DNA of 64,000 nucleotides from Candidatus Methylobacter titanis (GCA_029946125.1 JAQSDX010000013.1:1-64000), one strand, 5' to 3'; counted from the first letter of the stretch, positions 17,595 to 26,903 are shown. Notes: generated by a model from the sequence alone, not told the origin. Translations and numbers: made by a program.

Positions 17595-19262
17595 ATGTTG
17601 ATAAAGTTAACAGGCGGAGCTGTCTATGATCCCGCAAGCGGGATTGATGGCGCAAAACAGGATATTTACATTCAGGACGGACGCATCGTCGACAAGCCCG
17701 CCGGCGATTTTAAAGTCGATAAAGAATACGATTTAACAGGCAAGGTGGTGATGTCCGGCGCGATTGATATGCATACGCATATTGGCGGCGGTAAAGGCAA
17801 CATTGCCAGAATTTTGTTGCCGGAAGATCATCGGGCCGATCCTGTCGCTCGTACCGATATTACCCGTTCCGGCTGCGGTCATGCTATGCCCAGTACTTTT
17901 GTGACCGGCTATCGTTATGCAGAAATGGGTTATACCGCCGGTTTTGAACCGGCCGTATTGCCGGTCAACGCGCGTCAGGCGCATATGGAAATGGCCGATA
18001 TTCCGATTCTGGATAAGGGCGGTTATGTGTTGATGGGCAGTGATGATTATTTGCTGCGCATGTTGACCGCGAAAAAAGATCAGAAAGCCATTAATGACTA
18101 TGTGGCCTGGACGATGCAAGCAGCAAAAGCCATCGGCGTTAAAGTCGTTAATCCCGGCGGTATCAGCGCGTTCAAATTTAACCAGCGCAAACTGGATCTG
18201 GATGAACAAAACAGCCATTACGGCGTGACTCCGCGCGATATTCTGCGGGTATTGGCGACGGCCGTTAAGGAGCTGGGCATTACTCATCCATTACATGTGC
18301 ACGGCTGTAATCTGGGTGTGCCCGGCAACATGAATACCACGCTGGATACCATTCAAGGCATAGGCGGCTTGCCGATGCATTTAACCCATATTCAGTTTCA
18401 TAGTTATGGTACCGAAGGAGATTTCAAGTTTTCCTCGGGTGCGGCCGAGATTGCCGAAGCGGTCAACAAAAATAAAAACATCACTATCGATGTCGGGCAG
18501 ATTCTGTTCGGTCAAACGGTAACCGCGTCCGGCGACAACATGCGCCAACATGCCAATCATAAGCATGCCAGCCCGAATAAATGGGTGACCATGGATATTG
18601 AATGTGATGCGGGTTGTGGTGTTGTGCCGTTCAAATACAAAGATAAGAATTTTGTCAATGCGCTGCAATGGGCAATCGGCTTGGAAACCTTCTTATTGGT
18701 TGATGATCCTTGGCGTATTTTTCTGACCACCGATCATCCCAACGGCGCGCCCTTTACCAGTTATCCGCATTTGATCCGATTGCTGATGGATAGAAGTTTC
18801 CGTAACGAGGTGTTATCCACGATTCATCCTGAAGCGCAAAAAATGACCACCCTGGCATCGATTGAGCGCGAATACAGCTTGCAGGAGATTGCGATTATGA
18901 CTCGTGCCGGAGCCGCCAGACTGATTGGCTTGCAAGATCGCGGCGGCTTGAGCGCCGGTAACTGGGCGGATATTACCGTTTATACCGACAATGTCGACCG
19001 GCAGCTTATGTTCGAAAAACCGGATTATGTGTTCAAGGACGGTGAACTGGTGGTGGTTGACGGCAAAGTCGTGCATACCAAATGGGGTACGACCCATGTC
19101 GTTAAGCCTGACTGGGATGCCTCGGTGGAAAAGGATTTACAGAAATATTTTGATCGGTTCCTGACCATGAAGCTCGGCAACTTTAAAATCAGTGATGATG
19201 AAATAACTGAGGATGGGCGCGGCAGTTTGACGGTGCATCCGCTTAAAGGAGATGTGGCATGA
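17595..19262 (+). CDS. fhcA: Formyltransferase/hydrolase complex subunit A
   Basis: An amidohydrolase-fold protein of 555 residues, homologous to formylmethanofuran dehydrogenase subunit A. I chose the ATG at 17595 because MLIKLTGGAVYDPASGIDG is the family N-terminus; the frame extends to 17520. Metal-binding signatures are visible: DMHTHIGGGK, PLHVHGCN, THIQFHSYG and TTDHPNGAPF. It is the hydrolytic subunit that converts the formyl group to formate. It follows fhcB after about 108 bases containing no other gene. The gene following it in the operon is not fhcD but a small membrane protein. Confidence 0.92.
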   Translation: MLIKLTGGAVYDPASGIDGAKQDIYIQDGRIVDKPAGDFKVDKEYDLTGKVVMSGAIDMHTHIGGGKGNIARILLPEDHRADPVARTDITRSGCGHAMPSTFVTGYRYAEMGYTAGFEPAVLPVNARQAHMEMADIPILDKGGYVLMGSDDYLLRMLTAKKDQKAINDYVAWTMQAAKAIGVKVVNPGGISAFKFNQRKLDLDEQNSHYGVTPRDILRVLATAVKELGITHPLHVHGCNLGVPGNMNTTLDTIQGIGGLPMHLTHIQFHSYGTEGDFKFSSGAAEIAEAVNKNKNITIDVGQILFGQTVTASGDNMRQHANHKHASPNKWVTMDIECDAGCGVVPFKYKDKNFVNALQWAIGLETFLLVDDPWRIFLTTDHPNGAPFTSYPHLIRLLMDRSFRNEVLSTIHPEAQKMTTLASIEREYSLQEIAIMTRAGAARLIGLQDRGGLSAGNWADITVYTDNVDRQLMFEKPDYVFKDGELVVVDGKVVHTKWGTTHVVKPDWDASVEKDLQKYFDRFLTMKLGNFKISDDEITEDGRGSLTVHPLKGDVA

Positions 19263-19290
19263 TCATTTGCAGCTTTATGGGTAATAAATA

Positions 19291-19587
19291 ATGACTACAT
19301 TAGCCTTTGATACCTACGCGTACATTCGTAAGCTGAAAGAGTCAGGTATAACCGAGGATCAGGCGCGAGCGCAAGTGGAGGCGCTGAGCTTGGCTCTTGA
19401 GCAATTTCAATCTGAATTGCACTTGTCCGAGTCTGCTAACAAGCAGGATGTTAGAGAATCTGAATTAAAGCTGGAGTTGAAAATTGCTGAAACTAAAGCC
19501 GAATTGGTTCGCTGGATTGTTGGAGCCGGATTTTTACAGACGGCCTTGATCGCCGCATTATTAATTAAACTGAGCGCTGGAATATGA
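19291..19587 (+). CDS. CCDC90/DUF1640-like coiled-coil membrane protein
   Basis: A 98-residue protein with an N-terminal helical region (FDTYAYIRKLKESGITEDQA), a long coiled coil of about 45 residues rich in Glu, Leu and Lys, and one C-terminal membrane helix (WIVGAGFLQTALIAALLIKL). This architecture matches the bacterial CCDC90/DUF1640 family, related to the mitochondrial MCUR1/FMP32 coiled-coil proteins; bacterial function is unknown. It lies inside the fhc operon between fhcA and fhcD. Its TGA overlaps the fhcD ATG (ATGA), so the two are translationally coupled. No strong Shine-Dalgarno precedes its own ATG. Such genes are common elsewhere in proteobacteria; insertion inside the fhc operon is the odd point. 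Confidence 0.8.
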   Translation: MTTLAFDTYAYIRKLKESGITEDQARAQVEALSLALEQFQSELHLSESANKQDVRESELKLELKIAETKAELVRWIVGAGFLQTALIAALLIKLSAGI

Positions 19588-20480
19588 TTATTAACGGTGT
19601 AGTTATAGACGCAACTTTTGCCGAAGCGTTCCCGATGAAGGCCACGCGTGCCATCATCACCGCACAGAATGAAAAATGGGCAATGATTTCGGCGCAAGCC
19701 ATGACCGGTTTTGCCACTTCGGTGATTGCCTGTGGCTGTGAGGCGGGGATTGAGCGGGTTCTTGATCCTTCCGAAACCCCGGATGGTCGACCCGGCGTAT
19801 CCATTATGATTTTTGCGATGGGCGGTAAAGGCTTGGCCAAGCAGCTTGAAACGCGGGCAGGGCAGTGCGTATTAACCTCGCCGACTTCGGCCTTGTTTGC
19901 AGGCATTGATGGCGGTACACGCATAGCCTTGGGTAAGAATTTACGTTATTTTGGTGACGGCTTTCAGGTGGCTAAGCTCATTGACGGCAAACGTTATTGG
20001 CGCATCCCGGTCATGGATGGCGAGTTTTTAACCGAAGCGACTACAGGGCAAGTTGATGCAATAGGCGGAGGCAACTTTCTGGTGTTGGCGGAATCGCAAC
20101 CGCAAGCGCTAGCGGCCTGCGAGGCGGCGATTGAAGAAATGCGTAAAATTCCCAATGTGATCATGCCTTTCCCCGGCGGTGTGGTGCGTTCCGGTTCCAA
20201 GGTCGGTTCAAAATATGCGGCTTTAGGCGCGTCAACCAATGACGCCTTCTGTCCGACTTTAAAAGGCATGACCAAAACCGACCTGTCGCCGGAAATCGAA
20301 TCGGTCATGGAAATCGTTATCGACGGTTTAACCAAAGAAGATATAGCTAAGGTTATGCGTGTGGGTATTCAGGCGGTTTGTGATTTAGGCTCGAAGAATG
20401 GCATCAAGCGCATTAGTGCGGGTAATTACGGTGGCAAGTTGGGGCCGTTCCACTTTCACTTACAGGAGATTATGGCATGA
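19584..20480 (+). CDS. fhcD: Formylmethanofuran:H4MPT formyltransferase (Ftr/FhcD)
   Basis: A 298-residue Ftr-family protein that moves the formyl group between tetrahydromethanopterin and methanofuran (or its bacterial analogue). Recognisable segments are the start MIINGVVIDATFAEAFPMKATRAIITA, the ACGCEAGIE region, GGGNFLVLAESQPQAL and the end SAGNYGGKLGPFHFHLQEI. The length fits the family at about 300 residues. The ATG overlaps the stop of the preceding small gene, and the stop overlaps the ATG of fhcC, so the genes are co-translated. It works in complex with FhcA, B and C. Confidence 0.93.
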   Translation: MIINGVVIDATFAEAFPMKATRAIITAQNEKWAMISAQAMTGFATSVIACGCEAGIERVLDPSETPDGRPGVSIMIFAMGGKGLAKQLETRAGQCVLTSPTSALFAGIDGGTRIALGKNLRYFGDGFQVAKLIDGKRYWRIPVMDGEFLTEATTGQVDAIGGGNFLVLAESQPQALAACEAAIEEMRKIPNVIMPFPGGVVRSGSKVGSKYAALGASTNDAFCPTLKGMTKTDLSPEIESVMEIVIDGLTKEDIAKVMRVGIQAVCDLGSKNGIKRISAGNYGGKLGPFHFHLQEIMA

Positions 20481-21292
20481 GCGCTTTAACCTTTACGCTG
20501 AAACAACAACTTGATCAGCGCGTGGACATGTCTCCGCTGGTTTGCCAGAAACTGGCTGATTTGGCGCTCACTGACATTGCCGCGCTCACCTTGCAGAATG
20601 GCAAGCGTAACATCCGCGTCGATGAGTTATTCGGTATTACCGGTTCTGATACACAAAACATCGTGATAAAGAACAGCTTTGGCAAGCTTGATTTTATCGG
20701 CAAGGAACTGGATGGTGGGTGCATAACGGTCGAAGGCGATGCAGGTGCTTATCTGGGTTTAGGCATGAAGTCCGGCGAGATTCAAGTGTCGGGCGATGCC
20801 GGGCTTTATGCGGCCTGCGAAATGAAAAAAGGTTTGCTAAAAATTAACGGTAATGCCGGTGATTTTTTGGGTGCAGCCTTACCCGGCAATAAAATGGGCA
20901 TGAAAGGCGGAACTATTCTGGTTAAGGGTAATGTCGGTGAACGCGCCGGGGATCATATGCGTCGAGGCAATATCCTGGTTGAAGGTAATGCCGGTGATTA
21001 CTGCGGCTCCAGAATGACGGCGGGTACTATCGCGGTCATGGGGCAGACCGGCAGGTATTTGGGTTTTGCGATGCGCCGGGGGACGTTGTTGTTATGGAAT
21101 CAACCGCAGACGTCGGCAAGATTTAATGATTGCGGTGCGCATACCTTGGCGTTTTTACCGATATTGTTTGCCTCATTTAGCCAGCTTGATTCCAGGTTTG
21201 CAGACAGTTCTGCGGCCTTTAGCCGGGTGCATCGTTATGCTGGCGATATGTCGGAAATGGGGCGTGGCGAAGTATTGGTTAAAATAGGCTGA
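20477..21292 (+). CDS. fhcC: Formyltransferase/hydrolase complex subunit C
   Basis: A 271-residue beta-helix protein homologous to the formylmethanofuran dehydrogenase C subunit, related to the GXGXG domain of glutamate synthase. Repeating turns with glycine at regular spacing are clear (GDAGAYLGLGMKSGEIQVSGDAG, GNAGDFLGAALPG, GNVGERAGDHMRRGNILVEG). It is the scaffold subunit of the Fhc complex. The ATG overlaps the fhcD stop and has AGGAG upstream. It is the last gene of the operon, followed by a strong terminator. Confidence 0.92.
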   Translation: MSALTFTLKQQLDQRVDMSPLVCQKLADLALTDIAALTLQNGKRNIRVDELFGITGSDTQNIVIKNSFGKLDFIGKELDGGCITVEGDAGAYLGLGMKSGEIQVSGDAGLYAACEMKKGLLKINGNAGDFLGAALPGNKMGMKGGTILVKGNVGERAGDHMRRGNILVEGNAGDYCGSRMTAGTIAVMGQTGRYLGFAMRRGTLLLWNQPQTSARFNDCGAHTLAFLPILFASFSQLDSRFADSSAAFSRVHRYAGDMSEMGRGEVLVKIG

Positions 21293-21327
21293 AAATTTAA
21301 ATCATCCGGCTTATTTGATACGGTTAC

Positions 21328-21358
21328 AAAAAAGCCCCGTTAAATCGGGGCTTTTTTG
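21328..21358. terminator. Bidirectional terminator between fhcC and fae-like gene
   Basis: AAAAAAGCCCCG and CGGGGCTTTTTT form a perfect stem around TTAAAT, giving a T tract on both strands. It sits between two convergent genes and can end both transcripts. Confidence 0.9.
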
Positions 21359-21370
21359 TATGAGAATGGG

Positions 21371-21919
21371 CTAGATTTTTCCGTCCAAGCCCATCTGGAA
21401 ATATTTGTGGATAATTTTATCCTGATTTTCCAGCAGCCAATCGATATTCGGCGTGTTATTCATGGCCTTATGAATGGCTTGTGCCATGGCTTTACGGTGG
21501 ATGTCGAAAAGAATCTGGTGGTCCAAATTATCATCTGTAGCCACACTCGGATTTAACCAAACCGAGCAGATAATACCTAGATCATTGGCTTTTTCTTTTG
21601 GGATATCGCCGGCACGCACGGCATCGAGTACGCCGTTAGCAATAGCGGCCTGTACAGTGCCCATTAGAATATTGGTGTAGCGGCTGTTGTTGACCGTTAC
21701 CTTGCTGACCATTAGTGTTACGGGGCGTACTTGAATATCCGTATTTAACAGAGCAAAGACTTTGGAGTGGCCTTTAGCTTGATTGCCGGTCAATGTTGCC
21801 AGCGCAATACCGACAGGGCCATCAAGTTCGCCGATAATGACTTCAGGTTCTGCTGCGGTACCCGCTGGGCCGCCCGCAATCAGCGCTTCACCGGTGCGGA
21901 ATATGATTCTTTCGCTCAT
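21371..21919 (-). CDS. Formaldehyde-activating enzyme (Fae) paralogue
   Basis: A 182-residue Fae-fold protein. The family pattern is clear: TGEALIAGG at the start, VIIGELDGPVG, TLMVSKVTV and a C-terminal helix. Canonical Fae condenses formaldehyde with tetrahydromethanopterin and uses a histidine in the segment AHIDLIIG. At the aligned position this protein has glutamate (AEPEVIIG), so it may not be a normal Fae and probably belongs with the Fae-like paralogues of unknown role. It is convergent with the fhc operon across a shared terminator, which supports a C1-related or regulatory role. A GGAG lies eleven bases upstream of the ATG. Confidence 0.8.
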   Translation of the reverse strand: MSERIIFRTGEALIAGGPAGTAAEPEVIIGELDGPVGIALATLTGNQAKGHSKVFALLNTDIQVRPVTLMVSKVTVNNSRYTNILMGTVQAAIANGVLDAVRAGDIPKEKANDLGIICSVWLNPSVATDDNLDHQILFDIHRKAMAQAIHKAMNNTPNIDWLLENQDKIIHKYFQMGLDGKI

Positions 21920-21993
21920 AACTTCAAAAACTCCAAATTAAAAATAGAGAAAACCGTAGAATAACATGCTTTAGATGAGTTTTGTGCAGAGTT

Positions 21994-22845
21994 ATGGCTT
22001 CGACATTAACAGTAAACAACCATAATCGTGATGTTGTCGGCTTAAAGTACGTGTATCCGGTGCTTTCCAGGCGAGCAGGCGGCTTGTCTATCGGCATCAA
22101 TTTTAATATCAATAATGCCTGTAACTGGCGCTGTATTTATTGCCAGGTACCTGATTTAAAAATCGGTGCAGCCCCGGAAATGGACTTTCAGCTGCTGGAG
22201 CAAGAGTTGAGGTGCTTTCTTGATGATGTACTTAACGGTGATTTTTATCAGCGCTTTCAGGTCGATGAAGATAAACGGATCATTAAGGATATTGCCATAT
22301 CCGGTAATGGTGAGCCGACCAGTTTAAAAGATTTTGATAAGGCTGTGGCTTTAATTGGTGGGGTGGCGACAGAAGTCGGGATTTTGCCGCAGAGTAAGTT
22401 TGTGTTGATTACCAATGGTAGCTTGATGCATCGTCCTAATGTTCAAGGTGGTCTGAAGAAATTACAGGAATATGGCGGAGAAGTCTGGTTTAAGTTGGAT
22501 AGCGCTACGGAAGAGGGTAGGGCTCTAACGAATAATGCCGGGCAGAGTTGTCGGGCGAGCGTGGATAATCTGTTAATTGCGGCAAGGCTTTGTTCAACAA
22601 AGCTACAAACCTGTTTATTGGATTACGATAAACAGGGCTTGTCCCGGAAGGAAAAAAATGCCTTTCTTGATTTGCTTAGAGGCATTAAAGCAAAGGACTG
22701 CGTGCTGAAGGGTGTGATGTTGTATACGATTGCAAGACAATCGCTGCAGCCGGAAGCCGATCGACTGCAGCGATTGTCTCCGGAGACGCTGAATGCATTC
22801 GCTGATGAAATCAGGCTCTTGGGTTTTGATGTTTCAGTGTGTTAG
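21994..22845 (+). CDS. Radical SAM protein (COG0731-like)
   Basis: A 283-residue radical SAM enzyme. The iron-sulfur motif is NACNWRCIYC, giving CxxxCxxC at Cys43, Cys47 and Cys50. A glycine-rich SAM segment follows (ISGNGEPTSLKDF), and ITNGS is present. The overall pattern resembles the COG0731 group that includes wyosine-synthesis relatives; the substrate is unknown. I chose the ATG at 21994 over an upstream TTG at 21982. It diverges from the Fae-like gene with a 74-bp gap, so the two may share a control region. Related radical SAM genes occur near C1 genes in some methylotrophs, but I cannot confirm that here. Confidence 0.75.
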   Translation: MASTLTVNNHNRDVVGLKYVYPVLSRRAGGLSIGINFNINNACNWRCIYCQVPDLKIGAAPEMDFQLLEQELRCFLDDVLNGDFYQRFQVDEDKRIIKDIAISGNGEPTSLKDFDKAVALIGGVATEVGILPQSKFVLITNGSLMHRPNVQGGLKKLQEYGGEVWFKLDSATEEGRALTNNAGQSCRASVDNLLIAARLCSTKLQTCLLDYDKQGLSRKEKNAFLDLLRGIKAKDCVLKGVMLYTIARQSLQPEADRLQRLSPETLNAFADEIRLLGFDVSVC

Positions 22846-22856
22846 TGAGCGATGAG

Positions 22857-23108
22857 TTAGGCTTTTATGTCAAGCAAAGATCCTGTCATCTCTTTATCGG
22901 CTTGAAGTAATTTAACGGCGGCCGAAGTTTCCAGTTCAGCCTCTTTTAAGCTGAGTACGGGTTTGATAATGTCACTGGAATTGAATTCTGAGCTGCCGAC
23001 TTCGTTATTTTGGATGGGCAGCTTTGCAATCTCTTGGGTCGCGCCCGCTGATTTATGTTGGGCGGCATTGATTAGATTAACTGCGCTGGTAGTTGGTGAA
23101 ATGTTCAT
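22857..23108 (-). CDS. Small protein with flagellar-rod-like C-terminus
   Basis: An 83-residue protein with no signal peptide. The last 25 residues (AAVKLLQADKEMTGSLLDIKA) resemble the C-terminal helix of flagellar rod and hook proteins, where a pattern like K-x3-T-x-D-x-M-x-x-x-L-D-I is usual. The N-terminal part is low-complexity. AGAGGT lies seven bases before the ATG, supporting translation. No other flagellar gene is in the window. It probably belongs to the small flagellar-like proteins often found alone in proteobacteria, with unknown role. Confidence 0.55.
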   Translation of the reverse strand: MNISPTTSAVNLINAAQHKSAGATQEIAKLPIQNNEVGSSEFNSSDIIKPVLSLKEAELETSAAVKLLQADKEMTGSLLDIKA

Positions 23109-23262
23109 GTCGCACCTCTGTACATTAAATTGGCTTCAAACTAATACTACATCTATATGAGTAATATGCAAAGATTGAATTTCGACTTAAAAGCAGAACT
23201 GTGAGTAATAGAGTCTTGTTGTTAACAGTAAATGATTATATTGAGAATGATAAATTTAAAGC

Positions 23263-23292
23263 TTGTTGTCTGTGTATGATTGCGGATATAAT
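23263..23292 (+). promoter_or_regulatory. Sigma-70 promoter of tRNA-Leu
   Basis: TTGTTG at 23263-23268 and TATAAT at 23287-23292 with an 18-bp spacer; the tRNA begins 19 bases downstream. Confidence 0.6.
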
Positions 23293-23310
23293 TGCAAGTT
23301 CATTCAAAGT

Positions 23311-23395
23311 GCGAATGTGGCGGAACTGGTAGACGCGCTGGATTTAGGTTCCAGTAGGTTATCCTGTGAGAGTTCGAGTCTCTCCATTCGCACCA
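23311..23395 (+). tRNA. tRNA-Leu (UAG)
   Basis: An 85-nt class II tRNA including an encoded CCA end. The acceptor stem GCGAATG pairs with CATTCGC. The anticodon TAG lies in the loop of GGATTTAGGTTCC, there is an extended variable arm, and the T loop is GTTCGAGTC. It lies upstream of the trigger factor gene. Confidence 0.95.
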
Positions 23396-23502
23396 CCCAA
23401 TTCATTTAAGAGTCAGCGATTCATCGCTGACTTTTCAGATTTCATGAGCCGTTTACCGGTGTTCTATAAAATTCTTATTTTAAATTTAGCTGAGGTAAAG
23501 AA

Positions 23503-24807
23503 ATGCAAGTTTCTGTCGAGAAGACATCAGAATTAAGCAGAAAAATGACTGTTTGCGTGCCTGAAGAAGTTGTTCAGGAAAAAATGGCGGCACGTTTAAA
23601 GTCGTTAGCACGCGAAGTTAAGATTGATGGCTTTCGTCCGGGTAAAATACCCCAACATGTCATTAAGAAAATGTATGGAGAACGGGTTCGCGGTGAAATA
23701 GCCGGGGATCTGATTCAAGCTACTTATTACGAGGCATTGAAGGAGCAGGATTTGAAACCTGCCGGCTACCCGCATATTCAGCCAGAAGATGAAGCCGAAG
23801 GTTTCAAATACATCGCCGAGTTTGAGGTCTATCCTGAAATATCACTAGAAGGTGTTGAGCAAATTGAGGTGTCGAAGCCTGTTGCTACCGTTCAAGATGT
23901 TGATGTTGACGGCATGATTGAGAAGCTGAGAGCGCAAAAGAAAATTTGGTCTGTTGTTGCGCGTGCATCTCAGGAGCATGATCGCGTGACCATTGGTTTC
24001 TCAGGAGTTTCCGAAGGCGAGAACTTTACGGACGGAAAAGTAGAGAATTATCCTGTTGAAATTGGCGCGAAACAAATGATTCCAGGTTTTGAAGAAAACC
24101 TGATTGGTCTCGCGGCGGGTGCTAATAAAACCTTTGAAGTAACTTTCCCGGAAGAATACGGCAATGAGAAGTTGACCGGTAAAGTGGCTGAGTTTGAAGT
24201 TGAAGTCATTAGTGTTGAAGAGCCAATATTGCCGGAAATTGATGATGCTTTTATTAAAGCATACGGTATTGAGGGTTCGGTAGAGGCTTTCCGTGAAGAC
24301 ATTAAAAGTAATTTGGAGGGTGAGCTTGAGCAGGCATTGCACGGTAAGCTTAAAAATGCAGTGATGGATGCTTTGTATGAAAAAATCCAGATCCTTGTGC
24401 CAAATGCATTAGTCGATCAGGAAGTCGAAAGTATGATGAAACCGTACATCGAGAATGCTAAAAGACAGAAAATGAAGCCGGAAGATGTGAAACTGCCAAG
24501 AGATTTATTTGAAGAGCGGGCAAAGCGTCGAGTAGCGCTGGGACTTATCTTGGGTGAAATTATTGATAAAAATGACATTAAGCTGGACGATAATAAAGTA
24601 CGCTCTACTATTGAAGATATGGCGAAGAGCTATGAGCGTCCTAGTGATGTTATAGATTGGTATTATTCTGATGAAAGTCGATTGAACGATGTACGGCAGA
24701 TGGTTCTGGAAAATCAGACCATCGATTGGCTGGTAGCTCAAGCAAAAGTGTCGGATGAAGCTATAAGTTTTAGTGATGCGATGAGTAAACAAGGCCAAGG
24801 GGTTTAA
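23503..24807 (+). CDS. tig: Trigger factor
   Basis: A 434-residue ribosome-associated chaperone with peptidyl-prolyl isomerase activity that meets nascent chains at the tunnel exit. The ribosome-binding domain carries GFRPGKIP at about residues 44-51. The FKBP-like PPIase domain is at about 160-245 (VTIGFSG, MIPGFEENLIG, VTFPEEYG), and the C-terminal helical chaperone arms follow. The length is normal for the family. GAGGTAAAG precedes the ATG. It is immediately followed by clpP, whose ATG directly abuts the stop codon. Confidence 0.97.
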   Translation: MQVSVEKTSELSRKMTVCVPEEVVQEKMAARLKSLAREVKIDGFRPGKIPQHVIKKMYGERVRGEIAGDLIQATYYEALKEQDLKPAGYPHIQPEDEAEGFKYIAEFEVYPEISLEGVEQIEVSKPVATVQDVDVDGMIEKLRAQKKIWSVVARASQEHDRVTIGFSGVSEGENFTDGKVENYPVEIGAKQMIPGFEENLIGLAAGANKTFEVTFPEEYGNEKLTGKVAEFEVEVISVEEPILPEIDDAFIKAYGIEGSVEAFREDIKSNLEGELEQALHGKLKNAVMDALYEKIQILVPNALVDQEVESMMKPYIENAKRQKMKPEDVKLPRDLFEERAKRRVALGLILGEIIDKNDIKLDDNKVRSTIEDMAKSYERPSDVIDWYYSDESRLNDVRQMVLENQTIDWLVAQAKVSDEAISFSDAMSKQGQGV

Positions 24808-25455
24808 ATGTATAATCAGTACATAGAAAATCAAGTAATTGCTCCAGAAGCAGCGGGTGGGTTGGTTCCTATCGTTATTGAACAAACTGCTCGAGGTGAG
24901 CGTTCTTTTGATATTTATTCAAGATTATTGAAAGAACGCGTCATTTTTCTGGTGGGGCAGGTTGAAGATTACTCGGCTAATCTGATTGTCGCCCAGTTGC
25001 TTTTTTTGGAATCGGAAAATCCTGATAAAGACATTCATTTATATATCAATTCGCCAGGTGGGTCAGTGACTGCTGGCATGTCAATTTATGACACGATGCA
25101 GTTTATTAAGCCTGATGTCAGTACTATGTGTATTGGACAAGCTGCCAGTATGGGAGCGCTGCTTCTGACGGGTGGAGCAAAAGGCAAGCGGTATTGTTTG
25201 CCTCACTCAAGAATGATGATTCATCAGCCATTGGGCGGTTTTCAGGGACAGGCTTCCGATTTTGATATTCATGCCAAAGAAATTCTGTCAATCAGAGAAA
25301 AATTGAATAAAATTCTTGCTGATCATACCGGCCAACCTATAGAAAAGGTTCGGCAGGACACAGACAGAGATAACTTCTTAAGTGCAAATGATTCTGTTAA
25401 GTATGGTTTGATTGATCAAGTATTGTCGAGTCGAACAGCTGTTGCGGAGAAATAA
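24808..25455 (+). CDS. clpP: ATP-dependent Clp protease proteolytic subunit
   Basis: A 215-residue ClpP serine protease, tetradecameric partner of ClpX. The catalytic serine is in [14 protein letters not shown] and the histidine in [11 protein letters not shown]; a late aspartate completes the triad (QDTDRDNF). The oxyanion segment [11 protein letters not shown] is intact. It starts at the base after tig ends, so the two are likely co-transcribed. Confidence 0.97.
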   Translation: MYNQYIENQVIAPEAAGGLVPIVIEQTARGERSFDIYSRLLKERVIFLVGQVEDYSANLIVAQLLFLESENPDKDIHLYINSPGGSVTAGMSIYDTMQFIKPDVSTMCIGQAASMGALLLTGGAKGKRYCLPHSRMMIHQPLGGFQGQASDFDIHAKEILSIREKLNKILADHTGQPIEKVRQDTDRDNFLSANDSVKYGLIDQVLSSRTAVAEK

Positions 25456-25544
25456 CGGTTAGTATTTTTTTGTATTTCGCTATATTCTTTATTTTATCGA
25501 AAGTAAAAAAACATCATCTCTGGATGGTTGCGGGAGTCTAATTT

Positions 25545-26822
25545 ATGAGTAATGACAAAAATAGCAAAGATGATGACAAACTGCTTTACTGTTCTTTTTG
25601 CGGTAAAAGTCAGCATGAGGTCAGAAAGCTTATTGCAGGGCCATCGGTTTATGTCTGTGATGAATGTGTAGATCTTTGTAATGACATTATAAAAGACGAA
25701 TTACAGGATGAATCCTCTTTTTCTTTTGGTGGCGGGGAGTTGCCCAAGCCAAAAGAGATAAAAGAAGAGCTTGATAGCTATGTTATCGGGCAGGAAAATG
25801 CGAAAAAGATTTTGGCAGTAGCTGTTTATAATCACTATAAACGCCTACGTAGTAAGTCTAAAAAAGATAGCGTTGAATTGGCAAAAAGTAATATTTTGTT
25901 GATTGGGCCTACCGGTTCAGGGAAAACCTTGCTGGCTGAGACTTTAGCTCGATTATTGGATGTGCCGTTTACTATTGCTGATGCAACTACGTTGACAGAA
26001 GCGGGTTATGTCGGTGAAGACGTAGAAAATATCATTCAGAAGATTCTGCAAAAATGTGATTATGATGTAGAGAAGGCTGAAACCGGTATCGTTTATATTG
26101 ATGAAATCGATAAGATTTCCAGGAAATCAGATAACCCGTCAATTACCCGTGATGTGTCGGGTGAAGGTGTTCAGCAGGCTTTGTTGAAACTGATTGAAGG
26201 AACTATTGCTTCGGTTCCGCCTCAAGGCGGGCGCAAGCATCCTCAGCAGGAATTTTTGCAAGTTAATACGGCTAATATTCTGTTTATAGTAGGCGGTGCT
26301 TTTGCCGGTTTGGATCGGGTTATTAAAGATCGCTCCGAAAAAGGAGGAATAGGTTTTTCAGCTGAAATAAAAACTAAAGATGAGTCTAGAAATATTGGGC
26401 AACTGTTTGCCGAAGTCGAGGCGGAAGATCTGATTAAATATGGATTGATTCCTGAATTTGTGGGTCGTCTTCCTGTTATTGCTACCTTAGAAGAGTTGGA
26501 CGAGAAAGCTTTGGTGCAAATATTGACCGAGCCTAAAAATGCGCTAATCAAACAATATAAGCATTTATTTGAAATGGAAGGCGCTGAACTGGAATTTCGG
26601 GATGACTCTCTGATTGCAATTGCTCGCAAAGCTATGGAGCGAAAAACAGGAGCGAGAGGGCTAAGAACTATCGTTGAAAATGTTCTGCTGAACACCATGT
26701 ATGAGTTGCCGTCTGCGGATAATATTTGCAAGGTTGTTGTCGATGGTGGTGTTATTTCAGGTGAGTCAGAGCCTATTTTGGTTTATGAAACCGAAAAGAA
26801 AAAGGCTTCTGCGGAGTCTTAA
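25545..26822 (+). CDS. clpX: ATP-dependent unfoldase ClpX
   Basis: A 425-residue AAA+ unfoldase. The N-terminal zinc-binding domain is [15 protein letters not shown]...[11 protein letters not shown] with four cysteines. The ATPase has Walker A GPTGSGKT and Walker B IVYIDEID. The RKHPQQEF pore-region segment, IGF loop (GGIGFSAE) for ClpP docking and sensor 2 (GARGLR) are present. It unfolds tagged substrates and feeds ClpP encoded just upstream. A strong terminator follows. Confidence 0.97.
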   Translation: MSNDKNSKDDDKLLYCSFCGKSQHEVRKLIAGPSVYVCDECVDLCNDIIKDELQDESSFSFGGGELPKPKEIKEELDSYVIGQENAKKILAVAVYNHYKRLRSKSKKDSVELAKSNILLIGPTGSGKTLLAETLARLLDVPFTIADATTLTEAGYVGEDVENIIQKILQKCDYDVEKAETGIVYIDEIDKISRKSDNPSITRDVSGEGVQQALLKLIEGTIASVPPQGGRKHPQQEFLQVNTANILFIVGGAFAGLDRVIKDRSEKGGIGFSAEIKTKDESRNIGQLFAEVEAEDLIKYGLIPEFVGRLPVIATLEELDEKALVQILTEPKNALIKQYKHLFEMEGAELEFRDDSLIAIARKAMERKTGARGLRTIVENVLLNTMYELPSADNICKVVVDGGVISGESEPILVYETEKKKASAES

Positions 26823-26840
26823 AGATTATCGATGGATGAT

Positions 26841-26877
26841 AAAGGGAGCTTTTATTTTTTAAAGCTCCCTTTTTTTG
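26841..26877 (+). terminator. Rho-independent terminator after clpX
   Basis: AAAGGGAGCTTT at 26841-26852 pairs with AAAGCTCCCTTT at 26861-26872, followed by a T tract. It ends the tig-clpP-clpX transcript. Confidence 0.9.
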
Positions 26878-26903
26878 TGCTGTAGATAATCAAAGGTACT
26901 ATT

